Positions 11,382-23,764 of a stretch of 64,000 nucleotides of DNA are shown here, piece after piece. Both the position numbers and the translations under genes were made by a program. Each line of letters starts with the position of its first letter. Within the stretch, counting starts at the first letter, position 1. The notes under the pieces are model-generated. The model was not told where the DNA came from. It made no database searches and saw nothing but the letters and a program-made list of their open reading frames with translations. Source of the stretch: Ophiura sarsii (Eukaryota > Echinodermata > Ophiuroidea > Amphilepidida > Ophiuridae); assembly GCA_035610835.1 (NCBI GenBank), contig CM069452.1, positions 7,955,109 to 8,019,108 on the forward strand, read 5' to 3'.

Positions 11382-12600
11382 GACCATGTCACCTCTTGTT
11401 GATCAACATTGTTAAGAGCCCGGTTCCATTCCACGCATGGGGGAACATGCATTGACTGTTGTATTGACTGCTGTTATTATAGATGACTGGTTTGGGGTTT
11501 AGTGTATGGTTTATAATGTACAGCCCCCACCTTCGAATGTGTGCGCATACCGCAGGCAATTTGCGTGACATTGGCAGGCAAGCTTTTGTTTGATTGGCTG
11601 CTGTGATGTGACAACGGTTGACATCGTCTATAGTCAGGTCATTTAAATCACACATGCTGCACTCATAGGAATGCTCTAATATCACTGCACAGAATGAGAT
11701 AAATAGAGTAAAACTTCTAGTATAAGGCATATATTTTGTTGATGAGCCTAGAATCCAAATTATCACGTATCAAATATTATATGCTGTCCCCCGAAGGGCT
11801 TCATCATGACATACATTTCGATCTAACAAAGAATTTAAAACAGGTGTTTCTGTCCAGTAATCTAGTCTATCCATCCAACATAATGAATACAGTATTAGTT
11901 CCGACACAAGTTATCAGATACAGGTCAATAATGGACATAGGGTAAAAACATTTGTTTGTAATCGGATCTGTTTCACAAAAGAACTCTTTATCCAATGTTA
12001 ATCTGTAGCAAAAGATGTGCATACCTACATTTTCGGCATGTATAAAATGTGTTGCACCTTTTTTAGGGTATTATCATATATGTCTAAAAGGATGGTTTTT
12101 TAGAGAATCTATGGTCAGAAGCACTTTTAAATGTATATACATGTAAGACGGTGTGTCCGAGTGTCTTGTGATTCAGAGACTAGCGCGGAGTAACATCCTC
12201 TGGAAATTTTGGGACAGTAAGGCCAAATAAATGCAATATAGTCTCAGCAGCCTGCGCTGCTTGCTTTTAAAATGAGATTTAGCGCGTAGCACTACGCAGC
12301 AGCGATGGTTTTTAAAAAAAAATTTTAACTAGTTTGTTTCGGCGGTGAAATTTGGAATCAGCGAAGTATCGCAAAACTATTGACTATATTTTAATTTTTA
12401 TGAGAAGTGACACATCTTCGCATAGGACATAGCTCATTGTTGTAAAAATAAATAAATAAACAGCACAGCACCATACAGACAAAAGGTGCTGAGACAAAGT
12501 ATTTAATTTTGTTGGCCTAAAAACATTTACATAATCAGCTACATTACACACAGCTACAGGTGTTACAAGTCCCCGGAACAAGTCTTACAAACAACTTATC
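11382..12600. other. Non-coding stretch, nothing recognised
   Basis: The minus-strand 125-codon frame at 11389-11766 partly reads out the arm of the neighbouring foldback element and shows no domain I know. Short hairpins occur near 12240-12300 (GCGTAGCACTACGC). No repeat family could be closed. Confidence 0.35.
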
Positions 12601-12846
12601 ATGACCTGTCACATCAAAATGGACATGTTGGAGGCCCGAGTCAAATCTGAGTTATTGATATGAATTGAAAGAGCACATTTTAAACTTTAAAATGACACCA
12701 TGTTGAAGGTGATCGGATTTTGCAATCACAAGGTATGATTTGAAGAAGCATATTTTTCTATTATTTTCTTTATATTTCACCAAATATATTGGCCTCTATC
12801 TCAAAAGTGTGTTTGCCGACAACATGTCCTTTTTTACTGGTCACAT
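12601..12846. mobile_element. About 250-bp MITE (GTGACC...GGACATGT ends), single copy outside the array
   Basis: The left end TGACCTGTCACATCAAAATG pairs with the complement of the right end (GGACATGTTG at one side, ACATGTCC at the other, then GGTCAC). The same element is present in every unit of the large tandem array (30348-30600, 42188-42935, 61961-62212). It is therefore a dispersed family that also seeded the ancestral unit. Non-coding. Confidence 0.65.
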
Positions 12847-13380
12847 AATATCCTAACCATTATAGTAATTCAATAAGTGAGGACATTTCCCTGTTCTGTA
12901 CCTGACTTATGTATCTAATAAAACTCTATTAGATTTGACATTATATAAGGGTGGCCTATATCGGTCCGGTGTTGTGCTTTGGAATACTGTGGTAACAGTT
13001 GTCAGTCATACTACACTGGACGGCAAGAAGAAAGCTACGCTGGTCAATAGGCTTCAAGTTGGCTTCCCATAACACCAACATGCCAATGAAAGCTGATCTG
13101 ATAGATTCCTTAGCTATAGCAATACATACATGTCTCCAGACACCGAAGGTTTTTTTAATGTTTTTTCTTTGTCACACAATGGATAAAGTTGCCAGTTTAT
13201 GTTATTTTAATAATTACATACATGTACTACATAAGGGGGGTTGTATTGGCGTAACCTACCCGACCCAGATTGATTTATTTTTTTGCCGAAGATATATTTT
13301 TTACAAAAAAATAAATAATATAAACGCAGTCTGATATAGGTCATCCGTTTTAAGGGTAGATAAGTAAACATTGTCGAGTC

Positions 13381-13535
13381 AATAAGGTTTATCGCGAATC
13401 AAAAAAAACACATTGATTATCCTTTTCTGTTGCATTGTAATATCGCAAAAGGGCAAAATCTGCCCCGTCCTGGATCCCACAATGCATCAGAAAAGGATAA
13501 TCAATGGATTTTTTCCCGATTGGCGATAAGGCTTA
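13381..13535. mobile_element. 155-bp foldback MITE
   Basis: Arms 13381-13430 and 13486-13535 pair well, with cores CATTGATTATCCTTTTCTG and its complement, plus TTATCGC at the tips. The loop is GC-richer. No clean target duplication is visible. Confidence 0.65.
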
Positions 13536-13664
13536 TGATTTGATATGAAGGTTTTCATGTTGCAGCTATGAACCAAATTTTGCAATTGGATGGTTCCAAT
13601 CGTTGTATGAAAAAGAAATATCATTTTAGTATGCTTTCAGCTTATTTTACAACTTTGCCTCAGA

Positions 13665-13716
13665 TGACCTTTGACCTTGATATGTGGCCTTTGACCTTGA
13701 TATGTGACCTTTGACA
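13665..13716 (+). repeat. Tandem repeat of TGACCTTTGACC, about 20-bp period
   Basis: Three copies of a 20-bp unit containing TGACCTTTGAC. The reverse complement GGTCAAAGGTCA is the consensus DR1 half-site pair bound by RXR/HNF4-type nuclear receptors. A related pair occurs at 51023-51067, so this belongs to a dispersed repeat. Whether it is bound in vivo cannot be told from sequence. Confidence 0.6.
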
Positions 13717-13804
13717 TCATTGACATATGAAGGTTCCCTTGTTGCATGTATGATCCCAGTTTGGTATAAAATTGGATTCTTTGAGGACAATATGTATTGG
13801 TTCA

Positions 13805-13841
13805 GCTATGAGTTTTAAAAGTTTTAAAACTCATAGCGAGA
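13805..13841. repeat. Near-perfect palindrome
   Basis: GCTATGAGTTTTAAAA is followed at once by the complement ending CTCATAGC, giving a hairpin with almost no loop. It lies between copies of a repeat partly shared with 50829-50890. Confidence 0.7.
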
Positions 13842-13859
13842 CCAATGGATATTGGGCGT

Positions 13860-15300
13860 CAATCATCCAATGTTATCATTATCATTATTATTATGTGCTG
13901 GATCCAATATTATCTTGGACACCTTGAAACATAAAATGGTTGTAATGGGTGTTTGGTGTTTATTGAAATTAACCAGTTAGTGATAAATTATAATGATATT
14001 GAGTTTGCTTTTACATCATTTGAACTACATGTACCTTCAATCCATCTTTGTGTCTTTAAATACACAAAAAGATTGATTTCCACTGATGGCAGTACAATTA
14101 CAAAATGTATATATAATTTGAGTTGAAGTTTATTTCAGTTCACCAATATCAAAGATCCTCCAAACCATGCCCCCAAACAAATCAAATTGCCTGTATCATA
14201 ATAATTATGTTGTATTTCAAATAAAAACAGCATTTAGCTTCATGTAGGACATGTGTCATGTCCATGGGTAAAGTCCCACCCATCCATGACTAACAACAGG
14301 TCAAATGGCCCTAGTAGTAGTACAGCCTATCCAAAAGGGGAGGGGTAGGGATCACTAAGATTTGAAAGGGAAGGGTAATGAATCAAACAATTACTTCATA
14401 CATTTTATCAGTCTAAACTCTGTCTTGAGGACCTATATCCGTGATCCGTTGCTATGAGTATGATTTGTTCAGTTATAATCCTTGTTAAGGGTCATTTTTT
14501 CCTTCTTTGACAATCCACGTTAAGGGTAGTTTTTGAGACTGGATTCACACAGATGATTACAACTTTTATACATGAGTGCACCCCCCCCCCCAACCCCACG
14601 TATGATGAAGTCCCATATCATCAATTTTTTATTGAATACCTGTCTACAGACCATGGTACGTGGCATCAACAACAAACACTCAGACAGCTAGAACGGGGTT
14701 TAAAAGAGAGGATGTTGACTCCTTGGACAGAGCAGCAGGGAACATGAGGAGTCGGTGGTTATATATCAGAAATCCTGCCCCACCCCCATTTCCCCTTAAA
14801 ATGGTGATAGAGTCACTGGACACATACCTCTTTCTGCTAGCTATGAGGAAAGGTAATTTGTCAACAGGATATTACTGTCCAGCAGCACCACTCACCCGGC
14901 CCAGGGACCTATAGACTGATCAGGATGTTGTCTAGGATCCAGGGGCCACTTATTAAATGGTAAGGATACTTTGTAATGATACTAAATAGCAAACAAGGTA
15001 ATGTATTAACAAGGTTTGACATACACAAATTACTAAAATGTGCATTTAAATTTAGTAAATACCCGCATAACTTACTTACTCATTGACGAGAACCCAAAAT
15101 CCCCAAACAAGGGACATACATGAATCTTGGTTCCTTGTTTGCCTTCATAGATTTGATTCTACTTCCTGTATTATACGAAAGTCACATAAAAATCTGTAGA
15201 AGGGATTCAATACATGCATTATGGTCTTCGATATGATGACCCTAAAACTACAGGCATAAAAGTATAATAATGTGATCCACCCAAGAAGTTAACCAACATT
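13860..15300. other. Non-coding stretch, nothing recognised
   Basis: Two overlapping frames near 14553-14914 (64 and 84 codons) include a C10 tract and show no domain or repeat-family signature. The rest is AT-rich with scattered short repeats. Confidence 0.35.
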
Positions 15301-15308
15301 TTGTAATA

Positions 15309-15812
15309 TTAATGTGATACAAAAGTATACATATTTGGAAAGAAAATGAGTCAGAGAATCCATTTTAGATATCAAATTTCACTAAAAAAGCTGATTTCCT
15401 TTAATTTTGAACAAAAAAACACTTTTTTGGCTCAAACCTTTTCGGACAACGTAAACAATATCAGTTTTTAGTAAAAAATGCCGAAAATGCGCCAAAATCA
15501 TCTGAAGCAACTTCTCTAGGAGCTTTTTTTCATAATTTCTCAAAAATGACCTTTTGGGTTTGCTCAAAGATTAAAACAAAAGATAGATATATATATGTAT
15601 AAACAAATGAAAAAAGCTCCTAGAGAAGTGTCTTTAGATGATTTGGGTACAATTTCAGCATTTTTTACCAAAAACTGATTTTGTTGCGTTATTGTCCAAA
15701 TATTTTTAAGCCAAAATTCACAAATTCAGCATTGGGAAATTTGATACAGAAATGGATTCTCCGATTCATTTCCATTCCAAAAATGTATACTTTTATATAC
15801 ATCACATTTAAT
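15309..15812. mobile_element. About 500-bp long-hairpin element
   Basis: The two halves are imperfect complements over almost the whole length. Outer parts share AAAAGTATACAT and AGAATCCATTT. The innermost parts share GCTCCTAGAGAAG and its complement around 15520 and 15620. The loop is only about 80 bases (TATATATATG near 15590). Such a hairpin would form long double-stranded RNA if transcribed. No coding signal. Confidence 0.75.
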
Positions 15813-16493
15813 AGTTCAAAAGTTACAGCGCTTGATAAATTGTTGGGTTAGCAGTTAGCACAAAACATTCAAAACATCAAAACATTCTCAAAATTGATGG
15901 GCAAAAAGCCATATGCATTATCCACGGAATGCAGTCAAAGTGGTAATGTTTTACATACATGTATATTACATTGTTCACATTGCATAACTTACATAAAGCA
16001 AAAAACATTCTGGCCTTCTCATTTTTACAAAAGCGCTCGCTGCAGGAGCACAAATGAATGTCGATAATTTCCACTTTAACATTATTTTGGTTCTGTCTGT
16101 CTTCCCGCAGTTTTGAATGTCATTGTTTCCTGAATCTTGACCCAGATTTGTGGGTGGGTTCAAAATACTTACTACCAAGTGGTCGTGAATAAATGGAATC
16201 TGGTTATGAAATGTTATTCCTGCTATGGGAAATCAGCTATACAATGAAGGTATATGGATAATGTATCATTTTATACATTGCAGCACTATCTCATTAATAA
16301 TCAAATTCTTTATCTGAAATCAACCGTTACATTATGACAAAATAGTGACATTCTTGTTCCTATGTTATTTTACATAATGTTGATTGAAATATTAATTTAG
16401 TAAAAGTGCATGCTTATTATCTACACATACCTGCACAATTGTGATATAATCTAAAGGTACAGTTATATTCTCAACACTATTATGTTGCCCTTT

Positions 16494-17850
16494 TTTATTG
16501 GTTGGCGGGGCAACCGCCAACCTTATAGCATCAGATTGCATATTCTTGGACATTTAGGTCTTTCTACATATACACGGAGGCTGCCATTTTGTTTTTAGTA
16601 TATGGAAAATTGTCTAAATTATTTTGCAGTCTTTGTAAATTACATGTACCTATGCAGTTTATTTTAACAGTCCTGCAGTCTGTGATGGAGTCAAAGCTAT
16701 ATTTGTTTAGCCTTGATGATTCAATCAGAGAAATGTTATTAGACTCCCAACAGAGAGACATAATAGCTTATCTTGTTTGACTAAAGAGAAATCTCCAACT
16801 GTCCAGATGTTATACACATTACAATTGTGGTCTCAGATACTACTGAAAAGCTCAGAGTGTCAATTGTGTCATAAAACATGGTCAAGGTTTGCATGAAATA
16901 TCTATGTGTATGAAAAATTTCGCGACTGGCTAGGATTGGTGAAATTGTCATGCTCACAAGCTTTTAGTATTCTAATAGCACATACACAGCCAATCCAGAA
17001 TTCCACAAATTTCACTTATTGTACAGCTTCAGAGTGCTGATAATTTGACAGACTGCTGATAATTTTACATCGTAAATAACCTGATTAATTACAGCGCTGC
17101 AATTATTAGCCAACTTGGTGTGTGTGTGTTCAGTAGATGATTGTCTAAGTCTGGGCTGTTACTTCCATGGTCTGGGGTCTGTTACTTTCATGGTCTGGGA
17201 TGATTGTTTAAGTCCTGCTGAGTGAGAGGTGTCCTACTGTGAAAGTGGTGTGTAGATGATGATTTATCTTTATCAGTGTTGCTTGAATCCAAACTTAAAA
17301 CTTCTATTAGTATCATTTTAAAATGAGGAAAGTGTTGCGAGTCACAACCCAAATTATATGTATTAACAGAAAAGTAATTGTCTTGACTTTATTGTCTTGT
17401 TTTTATAATACATTAAATAAAGACGAGTGTAAAATAAAAGTATTATGTGTGATAAATTGTAATCAACATGAGTGGTAGGTTTTAGCCAATGTATAAACAC
17501 AACAGCTCAGCAAAAGCCATGCATGGATGAAACAGCAAAAACAGTCCAAGGCATTAGTCTTTGAACAGTCCAACTGTAAGAGGTGTCCTACTGTGAAAAT
17601 GGTGTGCATTATATATTGGGGTGTCCTACTGTGCATAGAATTGTAAAACAGAGTTATGCCACATAAATCAGCACTAATTCTAGTACTGTCAGATTAGTTG
17701 ATCATCTATGCGCTTGCTTCTTCTGCCACATAATTTTAGCAACTAAAAGCCGTATTTACAAATGTTGCTATTTTTGCTCTTTCTATTTGCCTTATATCGC
17801 AATTTCCTTTTGACCGCCAACTTTCCATTTCAATGGAATTTTTATTAGAA
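16494..17850. repeat. Dispersed repeat about 1.35 kb, shorter relative at 37885-38107
   Basis: The left end carries GGTTGGCGG...CCGCCAACC, itself a perfect small hairpin, then AGCATCAGATTGCATA. The right 150 bases (17699-17849, beginning GATCATCTATGCGCTTGC) and the left edge are both found at 37885-38107 with the middle missing. This is the pattern of a full-length element and an internally deleted derivative. The right edge contains GACCGCCAAC, the complement of the left GTTGGCGG, suggesting terminal inverted repeats. The middle contains short tandem duplications (17154-17200) and GTGTCCTACTGTG repeats, but no transposase. Confidence 0.6.
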
Positions 17851-18199
17851 TTAGAAGCTGAATTCTTTTAAAAACAGCGAGGCGTGTTTAGGCAATTCTC
17901 TTTGGTTCTCAGAGAAATCAGCGACATTTATATCAGACAACTTAACACAACGTACATTAATTAGCGTGACCACCCTGGTGCATTGCGTGTTAACTAAAGG
18001 TTTCTTCCATAACGCGCATTTCTGCAGTGCATCTAATGCAATTACGTCGACGCATGGTGTACTCACTGCACAGGATTGGATGGAATGTTTTTGGTTTATT
18101 CGATACCCCTTCGATACTAACAATGGTAAAAGTTGACAAATGTGGGCAATTAAAGTTACAATTTTGATTAAATAAATGTCTATGACTGTTTAAGAATAA

Positions 18200-18385
18200 G
18201 AATAAAGGTACTATTTTAGACCGTACCTATGTTATATTGTCTGACATAAATGCGTTCGGTAGTATTATTTTTTGCGTGAAACAACTCAGCCTGCGGCGTC
18301 GTTGTTCTACTTAAAATACTACTAGCGTCCATATTTATGTCAGACAATATAACATAGGTACGGTTTAAAAACAGTACCTTTATTC
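18200..18385. mobile_element. 186-bp MITE with about 50-bp inverted ends
   Basis: GAATAAAGGTACTATTTTAG at the left and its near-complement at the right are followed inward by CCGTACCTATGTTATATTG and ATGTCAGACAATATAACATA. The arms are about 50 bp and very similar, so the element is relatively young. The target duplication is unclear. Confidence 0.75.
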
Positions 18386-18399
18386 TCTAACTATAGAAT

Positions 18400-19660
18400 A
18401 CCCAACCACTTTGACTGTTCACTGTGTGTGTATGCATCAGGCTCAGACTTGCCAACATCTACAATCTTGGAAAAAAGACCTTGGAATGCTTTACAGGTTT
18501 TGTACCTTTTGGACATGTGAATTTTTTTTTCTGATCCTTAGATGATGTTTATTTTGTTAGGATCTGAAGAGGATGTTCTTTAACAACAATTTTCCATTCC
18601 CCACACACCATCAATCAATGTTTGGACACCTTGAATTACCGCTGAAGACATTGACATTTCTCAACATTGCAAAGGGAGAGGGGGTGTAAGATTTTCCGTT
18701 GTTAACAAGTAAGTGTTCCAAGACTTTTTTCTAGGATTGTAGGTCGGCCGGTGGAGAAAAATAAATTAAAGGTACATAAACATACATACATGTATACTAA
18801 ACAAGAATGCAGATTTCAAAGATTGCTGAACATGTATCTTTCTTCTTAAGTATTTGACAAGTAAGCGAGTAATTGACAATTGTACATGTTTAGTTGCAGT
18901 TAAACATAAACAGAACAATTTGCTATTAATTATAACCAATATGTTTAGAATTATCAAAAATCATTAAAAGAAAGAAGAGAAAAAAAAGCGACCCCAGATT
19001 TTCAGTTTTTAGCTAATGGTCCCCGGCATTGAAAATATATGGAGATAGGGTATACCACTTAAGATTCCACACCACCAAAGAAATGTGTGCTAGCGCCAAC
19101 ACTAGCCAGTGTTTTTAATCCAAGATTGACCCCAGCTTTCACCATTAATTTAAATGTACAGAAAAGGTATACAGTGCGCTTAATATGAAAGAAATTTGTG
19201 TTATTTGTGATTTGTAGACTATAAACTTAATATTTATCCAAATAACCCTGGTGTTTTCTGTAATAGTAAGATCTGACACAACTTTTCTCTTTTCACTTCT
19301 TCTAGGACAATGCACCGAATATAGCTAGCAGAGAGCGATTTTGAGAGTAGACTAGTATTCGACGTCCTGTTGCGGGAAAAAATGCTGGTCAACCCCCCAA
19401 AAATTGGTGTTGTTTTAATAGCAGACATCAGTATCTTCAAAGAAAACCAAGATTTGAACAAACCAGTCGCTCGATAGCTGAAAAAATCAGACTTTAATTT
19501 GACCTCTTTAGCATGTAATCTAATAGGGGAATTAATTGGTGGTGTGACACCTGTAGAAATCTGAAATGAATTTACACACCCTTGGAGAGGTGGAGGGGGA
19601 ATCAAACATTTTGACAAAATCTCACATTTGCAAATTCTGTGTTAGCTTTGTCAATTATAT
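18400..19660. other. Non-coding stretch with degraded repeat fragments
   Basis: Around 18980-19020 there is A-tract plus GCGACCCCAGATTTTCAG, resembling the interior of the GGCC-A-tract element family, so a degraded copy is likely. A 127-codon minus frame at 19234-19617 shows no domain I know. Confidence 0.35.
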
Positions 19661-19669
19661 ATGAAATTA

Positions 19670-20024
19670 GGCCCCCAAAAATAAATTGCTGTGTTGTCCT
19701 CAAGATCCAAAAAAAATGTTGGTCGGGTTGATCTCGATTTTCTAATTTTTTTCTCTTTTTAATTTTGTTGCCACTGACATTGCCATTGGTGTCGTGGTTC
19801 ATGTCAAGACAAAATTGGTATAATGTCAATTGTACTAATGCTTCTAGTGTGATAATAGTTTCAAAAACTATTTATTCAAGCAAACTTATTCATTTCAAGC
19901 AGAAAATAGTAATATTTTGACAATTTGGGTAAAATTTAAATCTTTAAAAAAAAATGGAACTCTTAATTTGAAAGATTTTAGGGTTGGTCGCTAAGGGCAA
20001 CACAACCATTTTTTCTTTTTTGCC
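19670..20024. mobile_element. 355-bp PIF/Harbinger-like MITE (GGCC-A-tract family)
   Basis: Flanked by TTA on both sides (19667-19669 and 20025-20027). The left end is GGCCCCCAAAAATAAATTG followed by TGTTGTCCTCAAG, and the right end is the complement-type GGTTGGTCGCTAAGGGCAAC then T-rich GCC. Same family as 26516-26891, 30616-30974, 40255-40813 and 53853-54518. No coding sequence. Confidence 0.75.
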
Positions 20025-20027
20025 TTA

Positions 20028-20959
20028 TATATACACATCTTCTTTGATATCAATTAATTAATAAATGAAGTGATTCCAATTGTTTATTTACATAATTTTT
20101 CAGTGTAAAACAATTTATGTTATGAAAATAAAATCTTCCTCTAAAAAAAGTCAATATCTAATGATGATTTTCTTTGATGTACATACAAATGCCTCCAATT
20201 CAATTTGAGATGTTTACCATTCACGGATCATTGACATCATGCAATGCAAATGTACAAATCTAGCGTTCCAATCAGATTATTCAAAATTGTCATCTCAATA
20301 CAATTGACATAAATTCTGTTTCCAAAGCATTGGCAATTCACAATACCTATCGGAAATTGTGACTGAATTCAAGACAGAAGAAATCGGGTTAGCAATAGAC
20401 TCACACAAATGAATATAAAATTGTGATTTAATAATAAATCTTTGCCATGCATGTACATGTGTATTCTGCTGCACTCTCGTTTATTAATATTGCCCTGCTT
20501 GTTCAATCGTTTAGTTAAGCAATATTGTCTTGGCCTGTCACTCGTGAACAAAGAAAACCTGCTTCGTCTCGTCTCGGCATGTTCATACGAGCCAAACGTC
20601 AGGTATAATCAAGGTAGTTAAGTATTGGTGCAATACATAGCCAATGAGTTGCATTTACAGAGTGTCCCAATAAGTAATGGAACACGTCTTTAAGAGTGAA
20701 AGTTCATCTGTGTCGGTAATCAAATGATTTGAAATTGATCTTTCAATCTCAACACTAACAGCGCATAGTTGTTCGCACGTATCATGCATTTGGATGCAGC
20801 CCCGGGAACAACAACAAATCACGCTTGCATGAAATAGCTTGAATTTCATCCATGACGGTGTGACTATAGTCTCCTTTAGTTTTAGAATGAAGTAAACATT
20901 ACACATATTTTACAAAATAAGAAGTTCATCATTACTTAACCATAGGTATTCTATTATGT
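20028..20959. other. AT-rich stretch before the tandem array
   Basis: Contains an isolated transposon-end-like motif ACAGAGTGTCCCAATAAG at 20658-20676, for which I could not find a partner end. No gene is recognised. Confidence 0.4.
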
Positions 20960-21049
20960 ATCAACCAATACAAAATCAACCCAAATTTAGTCCGATTGTG
21001 AGTTGGTGACCATTATCATTTGACAAAATATGAAATACTTTTATTGCAC

Positions 21050-21960
21050 ACTCTCTATGTCTCCTTGCATTATTCATACGCAATCATCATCAAACATGAT
21101 CGTTGTAATGAAAGATTCAGTATCAATACAAATGCTATGAATTTCTTCTGCCGATCATATTAACGAGCCTCTCAGATACTAAACATGCAGGGAAATTCCA
21201 GAAGCGGTATAGTTTGTCTGAATAGATTAATTAAAATAACAGTCGCAGAATCATAACGGAAATATGAAATGCATGCAGTAAAAACAGACAGAAACAATTT
21301 AGATTGTTTTGATGTATGTGTTTTTGAAGTGGCGTGTTGTTTTACATACAACAAATATTGTTTTCATATTCAAGGAAATCGAATGCTATTGAGGATTCAG
21401 CACATCATCGCATTTATCGGTTTCGAATGAAAAGACCTCAGGTTAAATAAAATACTTGTGTGTTATAAAGACGGCTCTGCATATTACCATTGTAAACCAG
21501 AATATTGTCAATAAACGTTACACAACGTAGATTTGAAGGGTTAAAGTATCTACTCATAGGATCGTGTTTCCTAGCAAAACACAAGTCATTACGAGATTAC
21601 AATATTCCTGTTGAAATTCCCCCGTGGAATGCCACTTGAGTAGTAATTGAAAATCTTGTCCAGATATTCATGATATTATGCTATCAATATCCTATAGATC
21701 TGAAATGAGACGCCATGTTAACATGTCTTGTTAGTCGGCAGTGAGTCACATAGTGTTTCAGTACATGAAGATTGCTATTCAAATTCAACACTCATTTAAT
21801 AATCATCTGGGCAGGTGGTGTCCCATAATTTGTTGAAATTATTAATTCTTTATAGATTTTTTTTTTGGGGGGGGGGGGGATTTTAAAATGTATTTTAAAA
21901 AAACAGTATAAAACAAAACCAACCAATCAATAGCATTTAATTTCACATGTTTGATTTCTA
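21050..21960 (+). repeat. A block core, most conserved part of the tandem units (copy 1)
   Basis: Aligns to 33630-34558 and 46952-47878. Within about 21590-21800 the three copies differ at only a handful of bases, noticeably less than much of the B block. No frame survives through it and no RNA fold stands out. It could be the least disturbed part of the unit or a constrained non-coding element. Confidence 0.7.
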
Positions 21961-21965
21961 TTTAA

Positions 21966-22229
21966 AGATATGCGATCTTTTCCAGGGAACGCCCTCAATC
22001 CTCAACAACAACAAATTGTGAAAAAATAAACTGAGACAGTTTATTTTTTCACTCTAAATTCACTCTAAAACCATGATTTTTTAAGGTAATTAGTAATTGG
22101 TAATCGTATCGCTCTGTAACTCGGAATATATTTATGATTTATGATCAGAAATATAAATCTGCAAGAAAATCTGCTCCCAAAAATTCGAGGATGGAGGGCG
22201 TCTCCTAGAAAAGATCACATAATATACCT
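21966..22229. mobile_element. 264-bp piggyBac-like MITE, TTAA target, unit 1 only
   Basis: Flanked by TTAA at 21962-21965 and 22230-22233. The arms include GATCTTTTCCAGGGAACGCC on the left and its near-complement at the right (GGCGTCTCCTAGAAAAGATC). Units 2 and 3 have a single TTAA at the corresponding place (34561 and 47874 region, CTATTTAAGTAT), an exact empty site. A TTAA duplication is the hallmark of piggyBac-type transposition. Non-coding. Confidence 0.85.
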
Positions 22230-22910
22230 TTAAGTATAGCAATTAAAAAATTAAGAAGAAGCGTACATGTGCTAGAAGAAAAGCGGATTTCCTTATGTCA
22301 TGATACCTTAGCGTATGTTTTCAATAGAGAGTTTTAAACCACCAAATAGGCAGACACAAGAATAACCAAATTAATAGGATATTGTAAAGATAAGACAAGA
22401 GCTACAATGTCACATACTAGTACAAGGAATAACTTTCCTTTATTCTGCCAGACAAAATACTGCCAATCTCCCATATCAAATTACAACATTGACAAATAAA
22501 CACTATGATAAACATCTTTTCAACATAAATACCCAAAGGCCATATAAATACCCACCACATACAGAACCAGCCAGCTGCTGCCATCCCCAACTTGCTCAAA
22601 AGTATAAATGCATTCTACCTAAAAGCTTTAAAATTCAGAAACTGATTTTGTCTCTTATGGACAAAAAACAGGCTGCAAATTGTCCCTTTACAGGTATATA
22701 ATAAACAATGCAAGTGCAAGGCTGATACCTGGGTTTTACACTTGTTGCAAGTAAAGGTACACTGCTCTCAGTCAACACCTTAGGGGTTATATTTTTGAAA
22801 GCTTTTCATTCCCCTGTTGACTTTGACACATAATATCTTTCAAAATAGATATATGTGTCTCAATTAAAGGTACAAGAGTGTCAAATAATTCACAATACAA
22901 ATGGATTTAA

Positions 22911-23178
22911 GGCAAAAAAAAGTGTTTAGCATCCTGCCTTTTTGAAAATAAGGAAGGAGGAGGCCCTTTTTTTCTTCTTTTTTTTCTCCAAAATGGCAGC
23001 CCGACACATTTTGTCAAGATAGCTGGCCGGGCTATTTTTGTAGATGGTTGCCTGCTTTTTTCAAAATGTCAAAATATACAATTGATTTATTTTGAATTTA
23101 AAAAAAAGAAAAAAAGGAGGCGGGCCCCTAAAAAGGAAGCGGGCAGGGACGCTAAACATGTTTGTTTTTTATTTGGCA
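22911..23178. mobile_element. TAA-flanked element (GGCAAAA...TTTGGCA) in units 1 and 3
   Basis: TAA flanks both sides. The inner arms pair through GTTTAGCATCCTGCC on the left and GGCAGGGACGCTAAAC on the right, then AAGGAGG and CCTCC-type stretches. It also occurs in unit 3 (about 48972-49428), enlarged by a further insertion there. Unit 2 lost the region through a deletion. Harbinger-like by target site, unrelated in sequence to the other TWA families here. Confidence 0.65.
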
Positions 23179-23764
23179 TAATAGTTCATAGATCCCTGGT
23201 TTATATGTAATGGGAAGGTTAAAAGCCCTTGTCAGTTACAAATCCTGTTTGCGTTTATAGATCATGGTTACCGTTGTCAAAACAATATGAGAAAAACAAA
23301 ATGCCTGGGTTATATATCTCAAATACAACTCAGAACTGTTTGTTATACAATACAATATCTAGCAAATCAAGGGTTTACACACAACCAACCATGCCAAAGG
23401 ACTCCTATATTCTAAAATGTGCTAACAGTTTCTAGTACATGTACTACACAAGCTTACAAAATTATGCACAGATCTTAACAATTCGCAGCTTAACGTAACT
23501 TGCCATTGACCCCTATTTGTCATAGTGTGAGCCAGGATTGAATATTCCCAACTGTCTGTTGTTGTTTAAGTTTTAGTTTTGGCAGTCACAGTTGCAAAGA
23601 AATGACAAATAGATCGCAGCCATGCGGTAGCACGGTAGTAATAATAAATCATCAACAGCATATTTCATTGGTGAAGATTGCCTTATTTACATGTATTAAA
23701 TAATTCGGATATATTTCTCTTTCAAAACAAAAATTGTGTATAATTTAACTTTATAAAAACAAAA

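Noticed and set aside
19234..19617. 127-codon minus-strand frame, the longest in the window
   Set aside because: Length is within chance expectation for 64 kb, composition is unremarkable, and I see no homology signal or splice context.
20658..20676. ACAGAGTGTCCCAATAAG as the left end of a mariner-like element
   Set aside because: I could not find a complementary right end within the following few kilobases.
22417..22599. Hydrophobic 60-codon minus frame (AAAGWFCMWWVFIWPLGIY), possible membrane exon in the A block
   Set aside because: The corresponding sequences in units 2 and 3 have length changes and residue-altering differences, so coding constraint is not supported.
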